Assembly (NCBI GenBank): GCA_035511075.1
Contig: DATKFW010000058.1
Location: 11,492 to 75,491 of the forward strand
Length of the DNA: 64,000 bases
Source: DATAUD01 sp035511075
GTDB lineage: Bacteria; Verrucomicrobiota; Verrucomicrobiia; Limisphaerales; Palsa-1400
Direction: 5' to 3'
Position numbers and translations under genes: made by a program. Under the pieces are notes generated by a model. The model had not been told where the DNA came from, ran no database searches, and worked only from the letters and a program-made list of their open reading frames with translations. Positions 25,375-32,663 of the stretch are shown one piece after another. Position 1 is the first letter of the stretch, and each line of letters starts with the position of its first letter.

Positions 25375-27681
25375 ATGAACGAAGCGAAAAATTCACTGCG
25401 AAGCATCTTCAATCAGGCCGTTGAGATCACGGACGGGGCCGCACGAGCCGCCTTTCTCAATGAAGCTTGCGGGCAGGACGCCGCCCTGCGACAGAGAGTT
25501 GACGCGTTGCTTCACGCGCACCAACAGGCCGGCGGCTTTCTTGACACGGCAGAATCTGCTACCGCGCCAATAACCATTGTCCTCAATCTGCCATTGACCG
25601 AAAAACCCGGCGACTGGATCGGCCGCTACAAATTGCTCCAACAAATCGGGGAAGGCGGTTGCGGCGTCGTCTATATGGCCGAGCAGCAGGAACCGGTGGT
25701 CCGCCGGGTCGCCGTCAAGGTGATCAAGCTCGGAATGGACACTAAAACGGTCGTCGCCCGCTTCGAGGCCGAACGCCAGGCGCTGGCCATGATGGATCAT
25801 CCCAATATCGCCAAGGTGCTGGACGCGGGCGCCACTGAAACCGGGCGGCCTTTCTTCGTCATGGAGTTGGTGCGGGGCATCAAGATCACCGACTACTGCG
25901 ATCAAAACAAACTTTCCACGCGGGACCGCCTGAGTCTATTTGTTCAGGTCTGCCAGGCGATCCAACACGCCCACCAAAAGGGGATCATTCACCGCGACAT
26001 CAAACCTTCCAACATTCTGATCACCTTGCACGACGGTGTGCCTGTGCCAAAGGTGATTGATTTCGGCATCGCCAAGGCGACACAGGGACGGCTGACGGAT
26101 CAAACCCTCTTCACGGCCTTCGAGCAATTCATCGGCACGTCGGCTTACATGAGTCCGGAGCAGGCGGAGATGAGCGGGCTCGACGTGGATACGCGCAGCG
26201 ACATTTATGCGCTGGGCGTTTTGCTCTATGAATTGCTGACCGGCAAGACCCCTTTCGACGCGACGGAATTGATGGCTTCAGGGTTGGACAAAATGCGCCA
26301 GACCATCCGCGAGCAGGAACCGGTGCGACCGTCAACGCGTCTGAACACGATGCTGGAAGCCGACCTGACCACGACCGTCAAACGCCGCCAGACCGACGCG
26401 CCCAAACTGGTCCACTTGCTCCGGGGCGACCTGGACTGGATCGTGATGAAGTGCCTGGAAAAAGACCGCACGCGCCGCTTCGAGACCGCCAACGGCGTGG
26501 CGATGGATATCCAGCGGTATCTCAACAATGAGGCCATCGTGGCGCGGCCGCCCAGCCGGCTTTACCGTTTTCAGAAGATGGTTCGCCGCAACAAAGTGGG
26601 GTTTGTCGCCGGCGGCTCTGTGATCGCGGCGTTGGTGATCGGCGCGGCGGTTTCGACGGTTCTATTCGTCAAGGAACACCGGGAGCGGATACGCGCAGAC
26701 CAAGCCGAACGGCTCCAAGCCAGCTTGAGAGCCGATGCGGAAAAAGGCCGCGAGCTCATGAAGGAAAAACTCAAAACCTATGAACTTCAGAGTCAATACA
26801 GGGGTGTCGAACAGTTATTGACCACAGAACATTTCAAGGAAGCTGAACGGCTCTTCAAGGAACTGCCCGACCGGCCGGAAAGTGTTCCGTTTTATCTCGC
26901 CTTTGGCAATCTTCATTCCACATTCGGACCGTGGAACCGGGCCGTTGCCAATTTCACCAAAGCCATCGAATATGAACCCTCCAATTTTCAGGCTTATTTG
27001 GGGCTCGGTAATGTTTATGCAGGGCGCGAAGAGTGGCAGGCTGCCATTACGAATTTCCTAAAGGTCACCGAGTTCGCCCCGTCAAATTATGACGGGTATG
27101 ACTTCCTGGGGCCCTTGTATGTTCAGAGCGGAAATCCGGAGGCTTATCAGCGGCTTCGCGAACTGATCCTGAGCCGCTTCGGGGCTACCTCCGATCCCAA
27201 CACCGCTGAACGCGCGAGCAAGGATTGCCTCATGCTTCCATCCTCATCCGCCGATCTGGCCGCCATTGACCGGATGGCGGACACGGCGGTGGCGGCAGGA
27301 TCACAGACGGGGTTTTGGGAATTTTTTCAATTTGCCAAGGGTCTGGCTGAGTATCGCCAGGGAAATTTCGCCGGCAGCTCGGATTGGATGCAAAAGGTCC
27401 TGGCAAGCGAAGGCAAAGTTCATTTCCGTGACGCCAGCGCTTATGCGGTTTTGGCAATGTCGCGCCAGCAACTCAAACAATTCGACCTGGCCCGCTCCGC
27501 GCTGGCCAAGGCCAGGGAAATCGCGGACAAGTATCTGCCGAAGTTTGGAAGCCATAACCTCGGAGGGGATTGGAAAGATTACATTATCGCCGGCGTTTTG
27601 TTGCGCGAGGCCGAAGCGCTTGTCGAAGACCGAAGCACTCAACGAACCAAAGTAAACGGCCTTCCCGCGCCGCCCGAATGA
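25375..27681 (+). CDS. Membrane Ser/Thr protein kinase with periplasmic TPR region
   Basis: A 768-residue Hanks-type kinase. A helical N-terminal region of 85 residues precedes the kinase domain with Gly loop GEGGCGVVY (from G92), ATP-binding Lys in VAVKVIK (K115), HRDIKPSN (D208) and DFG (D229). A family-specific C-lobe extension (DLDWIVMKCLEKDRTRRFE) leads to one transmembrane helix at about 408-432. The rest is a TPR-like domain (FNQAYLGLGNVY-type units) facing the periplasm. All catalytic residues are intact. The gene ends seven bases before the GH9 gene, so both may be expressed together and the kinase could sense the polysaccharide or its products; that link is inference. Confidence 0.9.
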   Translation: MNEAKNSLRSIFNQAVEITDGAARAAFLNEACGQDAALRQRVDALLHAHQQAGGFLDTAESATAPITIVLNLPLTEKPGDWIGRYKLLQQIGEGGCGVVYMAEQQEPVVRRVAVKVIKLGMDTKTVVARFEAERQALAMMDHPNIAKVLDAGATETGRPFFVMELVRGIKITDYCDQNKLSTRDRLSLFVQVCQAIQHAHQKGIIHRDIKPSNILITLHDGVPVPKVIDFGIAKATQGRLTDQTLFTAFEQFIGTSAYMSPEQAEMSGLDVDTRSDIYALGVLLYELLTGKTPFDATELMASGLDKMRQTIREQEPVRPSTRLNTMLEADLTTTVKRRQTDAPKLVHLLRGDLDWIVMKCLEKDRTRRFETANGVAMDIQRYLNNEAIVARPPSRLYRFQKMVRRNKVGFVAGGSVIAALVIGAAVSTVLFVKEHRERIRADQAERLQASLRADAEKGRELMKEKLKTYELQSQYRGVEQLLTTEHFKEAERLFKELPDRPESVPFYLAFGNLHSTFGPWNRAVANFTKAIEYEPSNFQAYLGLGNVYAGREEWQAAITNFLKVTEFAPSNYDGYDFLGPLYVQSGNPEAYQRLRELILSRFGATSDPNTAERASKDCLMLPSSSADLAAIDRMADTAVAAGSQTGFWEFFQFAKGLAEYRQGNFAGSSDWMQKVLASEGKVHFRDASAYAVLAMSRQQLKQFDLARSALAKAREIADKYLPKFGSHNLGGDWKDYIIAGVLLREAEALVEDRSTQRTKVNGLPAPPE

Positions 27682-27688
27682 CAACTTC

Positions 27689-29533
27689 ATGAACCCCCGA
27701 ATACCCATTCAAAGACTCGGTTTGCTTTGCGGTTTGCTGGCGGTTCAAGCCGGCTTCGGACAGAGTATCAAAGTTCTGGTCAACCACATCGGCTACGAGC
27801 AGGAGGGACCGAAACGCGCGGTGATCCTTGGCCGCGCAGGGGACGAGGCGGCTGGGTTCAAGGTCGTTGATTATTCGAGCGGGGAGACGGCGCTGTCCGG
27901 TTCCGCGGTCAAAATCGGGCCCGTGGATCAGTGGAAGGATTGGTATTTTTGGACGGCCGACTTCAGTTCGATCAAGAGCGAGGGGACTTTCGTTTTGGAG
28001 TGCGCGACCAGCCGAGGCGAGGCGCGCTCATTTCCGTTTAAGATTCAACGCGATCTGCTGGAGAGAAACACATTGTCGAGCGTCATTTACTATTTCAAAG
28101 GGCAGCGGTGTTCGGGTTTGCTTGACAAGGCGGACAGACATTCCCGGATAGAAGATTCGACCGCCACAGTGGACGTTCACGGCGGCTGGTACGACGCCAC
28201 AGGTGATTACGGAAAGCATATCGGGGGACTGTCCTTTTCCACTTATTTCAACATGCAACCCACGCCGATCGCGGCCTGGAGCCTCTTCAAGACGTACCAG
28301 GAGCTTGACCGGCGCGGCGACCCGAGTTTCAGGCAGTTCAAGAGACGATTGCTTGACGAGGCGATGTACGGCGCCGATTTTCTGGTGCGAATGAAAAATC
28401 CCGGCGGCTCCTTTTACCGGACGGTGGACGCTCCCGGCCCGGAGAAACGGCCGCAAGACCGGCGCGTCGGCAAGGAAGGAGTCGGTTTTGCCATCAAGAC
28501 GGTGGAAACCAAAGCCAGTTTCTCGATTGGAAACACCAATAAAATCGCCGGCAAGTTTCCTTACGAAGTCGGCTGGCGCTCGGGGGGGGGAGTGTCCATC
28601 GCGGCGCTGGCGCTGGCCAGCACTTTCCCCGTGTCCGGGGATTTTTCAAGCGCCGTCTATCTCCAGAGCGCGGAGGATGCCTTTTCTTTCCTGGAAAAAA
28701 ACAATCTCTCCTTCAACAGCGATGGACGCGAAAACATCGTTGATGATTACTGCGCGTTGCTCGCTGCGGTGGAACTTTTCAAAGCGACCAAGGCCCAGGA
28801 ATACAGGGCCGCCGCCGACCGGAGAGCCGACAGCCTTATGGATCGGCTCGTCGCGAGCGGCAACTACTCCAACTATTGGCGCGCCGATGACGGAGACCGC
28901 CCGTTTTTTCACGCGGCCGACGCCGGGATGCCCGTGATAAGCCTGCTGGACTATTTCCAGATCGCAGGCGAAACGACCCGGCCACGCGTTCTCGAGACGG
29001 TTAGGAAATCACTGGAATTTGAACTGGCTGTGACGGCGGAAGTCAACAATCCGTTCGGCTACGCCCGGCAGCTCGTTCAAAGCACCAACGGGATTCGCCG
29101 CACGGCGTTCTTCTACCCGCACGATACGGAAACGGCGCCGTGGTGGCAGGGCGAAAACGCGCGTTTGGGCTCGATGGCCGCGGCGGCGCGCCTGGCGGCG
29201 AAGTATTTCAAGACCGACCCCGCTTTCCGCACCCAGCTTGAGGCGTATGCCTGGAATCAATTGAATTGGATTCTTGGATTGAACCCTTACGATTGTTGTA
29301 TGTTGCATGGTTCGGGAAGGAACAATGTGGCCTATATGTTTTTTGAATCCTACGAATACAACAACGCGCCCGGCGGCATTTGCAACGGCATCACGGGAGG
29401 CCGCACCAACCCGGATGACATTGATTTCAACGTGGGGTTTGCCGTGACGGGCAAAGATGAAGACTGGCGCTGGAGCGAGCAGTGGCTCCCTCACGCGGCG
29501 TGGTATCTGTACGCGATCTCCATTGGAAATTGA
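27689..29533 (+). CDS. Secreted GH9 glycoside hydrolase (endoglucanase-like)
   Basis: A 614-residue exported enzyme: signal peptide to about residue 24, an Ig-like CelD_N domain (VLVNHIGYEQEGPKRAV, residues 28-115), and an (alpha/alpha)6 barrel. GGWYDATGDYGKH supplies the GH9 catalytic Asp pair (D169 and D173) with the one-residue-longer loop found in many environmental GH9 proteins. RWSEQWLPHAAWYL contains the proton donor (E597). LGLNPYDCCMLHGSGRN is the conserved C-terminal substrate-loop. Activity on beta-1,4-glucan or another beta-glycan is expected. A run of nine G bases near residues 298-301 is a possible slippage site. Confidence 0.9.
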   Translation: MNPRIPIQRLGLLCGLLAVQAGFGQSIKVLVNHIGYEQEGPKRAVILGRAGDEAAGFKVVDYSSGETALSGSAVKIGPVDQWKDWYFWTADFSSIKSEGTFVLECATSRGEARSFPFKIQRDLLERNTLSSVIYYFKGQRCSGLLDKADRHSRIEDSTATVDVHGGWYDATGDYGKHIGGLSFSTYFNMQPTPIAAWSLFKTYQELDRRGDPSFRQFKRRLLDEAMYGADFLVRMKNPGGSFYRTVDAPGPEKRPQDRRVGKEGVGFAIKTVETKASFSIGNTNKIAGKFPYEVGWRSGGGVSIAALALASTFPVSGDFSSAVYLQSAEDAFSFLEKNNLSFNSDGRENIVDDYCALLAAVELFKATKAQEYRAAADRRADSLMDRLVASGNYSNYWRADDGDRPFFHAADAGMPVISLLDYFQIAGETTRPRVLETVRKSLEFELAVTAEVNNPFGYARQLVQSTNGIRRTAFFYPHDTETAPWWQGENARLGSMAAAARLAAKYFKTDPAFRTQLEAYAWNQLNWILGLNPYDCCMLHGSGRNNVAYMFFESYEYNNAPGGICNGITGGRTNPDDIDFNVGFAVTGKDEDWRWSEQWLPHAAWYLYAISIGN

Positions 29534-29538
29534 ACACT

Positions 29539-30381
29539 ATGCTTAAAACCGTTTTGCGGGTGCTTGCAATTGGCGCGGTCTGTTTGGCCGTTTGGACGCT
29601 TGAGGCACAGAGTCCGGCGCCTCAATTCAAGGTGATCGCCTTTTACACCGGGAAGAATGATCCGGCGCACATCAGTTTCGTCAAGGAGGCCAACAAATGG
29701 TTCCCTGAAATGGCGGCCCGATATCATTTTGCGTACGATGCGACCACGAATTGGAATGACTTGAACGCAGGCTTTCTATCGCACTATCAGGTCGTGCTCT
29801 TTTTGGACACCCGGCCGGAGGGTCCGGCACAGAGGAAGGCCTTCCAAAGATACATGGAACAGGGCGGCGCGTGGATGGGATTTCATTTCGCGGGATTCGC
29901 GCTGACGCCTTCGGATGTTCCGCAGAATTGGGACTGGTATCACAATCAATTCCTAGGCTCAGGCCAATATGTGGGCAACACCTGGCGGCCCACATCCGCG
30001 ATCTTGCGCGTGGAAGACGCAAACCATCCGGCAACCAGGGATCTGCCGGAAACGTTCAAATCCGCACCCAATGAATGGTATCGCTGGACAAATGATTTGC
30101 GGACCAATTCCGATATAAGAATACTTCTGTCAATCGATCCGGCCAGTTTTCCGCTCGGAACGGGTCCCAAACAGTATGAAATCTGGCACAGCGGCTATTA
30201 CCCCGTCGTCTGGACCAATAAAAAATTCAAGATGATCTATGTGAACATGGGGCATAACGACATGGATTATGAGCATAAATTCGACAACACCAATAAGACA
30301 TTGTCTTCCACCTTTGATAGCGAGAATCAGAACCGGCTGATTATCGATAGCCTGTTGTGGCTGGGTGGCGTCAAGAAATGA
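29539..30381 (+). CDS. Secreted ThuA-like protein
   Basis: A 280-residue ThuA (trehalose-utilisation-like) domain protein of glutamine-amidotransferase-like fold. The ATG at 29539 begins a leader peptide (LRVLAIGAVCLAVWTLEAQ). Diagnostic parts are VIAFYTGKNDPAHI, the segment YMEQGGAWMGFHFAGF and YVNMGHNDMDY near the end. In verrucomicrobial and planctomycetal genomes such domains are frequent in sugar-degradation genes but their reaction remains unclear. It starts five bases after the GH9 stop, so GH9 and ThuA are very probably one transcript. Confidence 0.88.
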   Translation: MLKTVLRVLAIGAVCLAVWTLEAQSPAPQFKVIAFYTGKNDPAHISFVKEANKWFPEMAARYHFAYDATTNWNDLNAGFLSHYQVVLFLDTRPEGPAQRKAFQRYMEQGGAWMGFHFAGFALTPSDVPQNWDWYHNQFLGSGQYVGNTWRPTSAILRVEDANHPATRDLPETFKSAPNEWYRWTNDLRTNSDIRILLSIDPASFPLGTGPKQYEIWHSGYYPVVWTNKKFKMIYVNMGHNDMDYEHKFDNTNKTLSSTFDSENQNRLIIDSLLWLGGVKK

Positions 30382-30399
30382 AGCCGGGCGATTTCCGGC

Positions 30400-30434
30400 G
30401 GCGCGCCCGTTAAACCACTCTGCCATCTCTCTAC
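30400..30434 (-). pseudogene. Remnant of the 5' half of a tRNA-Ser gene
   Basis: On the minus strand the sequence GTAGAGATGGCAGAGTGG followed by TTTAACGGGCGCGCC matches the acceptor strand, TG linker and D-arm of class II tRNA-Ser (typical form GGAGAGATGGCNGAGTGG...). Beyond this point neither a serine anticodon stem, a long variable arm nor a TTCGAATCC T-loop is present; the sequence instead runs into the 3' end of the ThuA gene. It is therefore a fragment, not a working tRNA. Confidence 0.5.
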
Positions 30435-30551
30435 CGGTCATTCTTAATCGCACAGTTTTCATCCTTGGGCAAGATGAAAGCATTGGACATCACGGTTGAC
30501 TTTGGGGCGCGGTGATGCCATACGTGTTCCGGTGAAAGGCATGATTCCGCG

Positions 30552-30791
30552 GTGAGTCCAACGATTTTTCGCTATCGGAATTACCGGTTTTATTTTTTTT
30601 CACGCGAAGAATCCCGGATGCACGTTCATGTGATTTCACCGGACGGCGAAGCAAGGTTTTGGCTCGAACCGAGAATTGAACTGGCCGTCAATAAGAATCT
30701 AAGCCCAACTGAGTTGAATGAACTCAAGCAAATTGTTGAAAAGCGGCAGAATGAAATCCGCCAAAGCTGGCGGCGACATTTCAAAAGTTGA
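30552..30791 (+). CDS. DUF4160 protein (possible toxin-antitoxin partner)
   Basis: A 79-residue soluble protein. SPTIFRYRNYRFYFFSREE followed by MHVHVISPDGEARFWLEP is the DUF4160 signature. Translation starts at a GTG (30552) since no ATG is available in frame. Its 3' end overlaps the next gene by 41 bases, so the two are co-translated. DUF4160 and DUF2442 genes are recurrent neighbours and have been proposed as a toxin-antitoxin-like pair; which partner would be toxic is not established, and no activity can be read from the sequence. Confidence 0.85.
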   Translation: MSPTIFRYRNYRFYFFSREESRMHVHVISPDGEARFWLEPRIELAVNKNLSPTELNELKQIVEKRQNEIRQSWRRHFKS

Positions 30792-31020
30792 GGTTCTGAA
30801 TGTCTCGCCGCATGGCTTTTGGCTGTTCGTCGCTGGCAGAGAGTATTTTCTAGGTTTCGACGATTTTCCATGGTTTCGCGCGGCATCAGTGGGTCAATTG
30901 TTCAACGTGGAGTTTTCCCACGGCGATCGCCTCTATTGGCCGGAACTGGATGTCGACTTGGATTTGGATCGCATTGCACGCCCGGACGATTTTCCGCTGG
31001 TGGCGCGTGCCAAGCGGTGA
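30751..31020 (+). CDS. DUF2442 protein (possible toxin-antitoxin partner)
   Basis: An 89-residue protein with the DUF2442 core ISKVEVLNVSPHGFWLFVAG, EYFLGFDDFPWFRAA and the acidic end YWPELDVDLDLDRI. The ATG at 30751 lies within the DUF4160 gene; the frame is open further upstream to 30718, but family alignment begins near the chosen start. It is the second gene of a two-gene unit. The family is small, beta-rich and often linked to DUF4160 in mobile or accessory regions, in keeping with the tRNA remnant immediately upstream. Confidence 0.85.
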   Translation: MKSAKAGGDISKVEVLNVSPHGFWLFVAGREYFLGFDDFPWFRAASVGQLFNVEFSHGDRLYWPELDVDLDLDRIARPDDFPLVARAKR

Positions 31021-31113
31021 CGACTCAACGGCGATGGCGTGCCGCGTTTTGTGACCGCACAACCGTTGGCTGTTTGACGAAGCGGTAGTTCTTTTTCCTC
31101 AATTGGTCATTTT

Positions 31114-31130
31114 CCGGGCGGGCGGCCCGG
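31114..31130 (+). terminator. GC stem-loop after the DUF2442 gene
   Basis: CCGGGC-GGGCG-GCCCGG followed by CCTCTTT lies 94 bases after the DUF2442 stop. The stem is strong but the T-run is short and interrupted, so termination is only possible. Confidence 0.35.
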
Positions 31131-31178
31131 CCTCTTTCCGGGGTTGCCAGATTGCGTTAATGCTCTTACATTCAGGTG

Positions 31179-31199
31179 GTCGCCCGTAGGGCGACTTTT
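31179..31199 (+). terminator. Perfect hairpin plus T4 directly before the rseP start
   Basis: GTCGCCC-GTA-GGGCGAC forms a perfect 7-bp stem and is followed by TTTTG; the rseP ATG begins three bases later. The shape is that of a small intrinsic terminator for the upstream unit, but its position on the ribosome-binding region means it could also control translation of rseP. Confidence 0.5.
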
Positions 31200-31201
31200 G
31201 A

Positions 31202-32662
31202 ATGAGTCAAATCTTTAAGGACCTGTATATAGCCGGGGGTGTCGTCTTTTTGTTCGGGGCGGCCATATTTGTGCATGAATTCGGCCATTATTGGGTCGCT
31301 CGCAAGCGCGGCCTCAAGGTCGAGGCCTTCGCCATTGGTTTTGGCCCCAAGATCTTTTCGTGGGTCCGGGACGGCATCGAATATTCCGTGCGGTGCATTC
31401 CCGCCGGCGGTTTTGTAAAATTGCCGCAAATGATCACTTCCTCGGCGATTGAAGGCGACGCCAAAAAAGAAGAAATCCCGCCGGCCGCGCCGTTGTCCAA
31501 AATCCTCGTGGCCGCCGCCGGGCCATTCATGAATGTTGTCTTTGCCTTTTTCATCGCCGCGATCATTTATCTGGTCGGCTTGCCGGTCCCGGTCAATCCG
31601 TCGATCATCGGCTACGTCGATCCGGACTCCGCGGAAGCGAAAATGGGAATTCAGCAGGGCGACCGCATCGTGGCCGTCAACGGCAAACCGGTCAAATCCT
31701 GGGAGGAAATCAATAATATCACGATTCTGGCGCTGACCAATACGCTGCCCGTCGTGGTCACCCGCAACGGCGTCTCCAATACCTACATGCTCAAGACGGA
31801 GGTCAACAATTTGGTCGGTCTGAAGACCCTGGCCCTGGACCCGCTGGATTACCTGATCATCAAAGCCGTGGCAGCGGGCGGACCGGCGGAGGCGGCGCAT
31901 TTGAAGATGGATGATGAAGTGGTGGGATTTGCGGGCGTGCCGGTCAGCAGCCGGCAGCAATTGATCAGCCTGATCCAAAAGCGCGGCGACGCGGCGACTC
32001 CGATCGTGGTCAAACGAGACAATAAACGGCTGACCCTGGTTGTGACCCCGGTGACGGATTCGACGACCAAGAAGAGCCGGATTGGAGTCGAGTTTTCATT
32101 GGGCAAGGACGTTTACGAGATCGACCATCCGACGCCCTGGGCGCAGGTGAGGGACGTTTGCGAGCAGGTTTATGGGACGGTCAGCGCGCTGGTTCATTCG
32201 CACGAGAGCGGCGTCAAGGCGAGCGATTTGAGCGGGCCGGTCGGGATCATCGGCGGGCTGGCCATTCAGTGGAGCACGGACTACCGGCTGGCCCTGAGTT
32301 TTCTGGTCATGTTGAACATCAATCTGGCGATCCTGAACATGCTTCCGATGCCGGTGCTCGACGGGGGCCATATCCTGATGGCGATCATCGAACGGATTCG
32401 CCGCCGGCCGTTGGAGGTCCGGATTGTTGAATACACCACGACGGCGTTTGCGGTGTTGCTGATTTCGTTCATGGCTTACGTCACCATGTACGACATCAAA
32501 CGACTCCCGCTGTTCCATTTGATGTTTAATCGCGAAACGCAAATCGAACAGACCGAATCCCCCGCGTCACCGGCGCCCGATTCTGGATCAAAACAGGATA
32601 GATTGGAGATCCAGCCCACAAAGCCGGCGTCACCGGCGCCCGCAACCCCCTCCGCGCCCTGA
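31202..32662 (+). CDS. rseP: Site-2 intramembrane metalloprotease RseP
   Basis: A 486-residue inner-membrane zinc protease that performs regulated intramembrane proteolysis, in E. coli the second cut of anti-sigma factor RseA. VHEFGHYW supplies the HExxH zinc motif (H25, E26, H29) in the first transmembrane helix, and PMPVLDGGH the third ligand (D387) near the end. Two PDZ-like domains lie between (NGKPVKSWEEI and VPVSSRQQLI), as expected for RseP rather than the single-PDZ type. A Pro/Ser-rich tail of about 40 residues is additional. The ispG start is one base beyond the stop codon, so the two genes are tightly coupled. A hairpin abuts the start codon. Confidence 0.95.
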   Translation: MSQIFKDLYIAGGVVFLFGAAIFVHEFGHYWVARKRGLKVEAFAIGFGPKIFSWVRDGIEYSVRCIPAGGFVKLPQMITSSAIEGDAKKEEIPPAAPLSKILVAAAGPFMNVVFAFFIAAIIYLVGLPVPVNPSIIGYVDPDSAEAKMGIQQGDRIVAVNGKPVKSWEEINNITILALTNTLPVVVTRNGVSNTYMLKTEVNNLVGLKTLALDPLDYLIIKAVAAGGPAEAAHLKMDDEVVGFAGVPVSSRQQLISLIQKRGDAATPIVVKRDNKRLTLVVTPVTDSTTKKSRIGVEFSLGKDVYEIDHPTPWAQVRDVCEQVYGTVSALVHSHESGVKASDLSGPVGIIGGLAIQWSTDYRLALSFLVMLNINLAILNMLPMPVLDGGHILMAIIERIRRRPLEVRIVEYTTTAFAVLLISFMAYVTMYDIKRLPLFHLMFNRETQIEQTESPASPAPDSGSKQDRLEIQPTKPASPAPATPSAP

Positions 32663-32663
32663 C

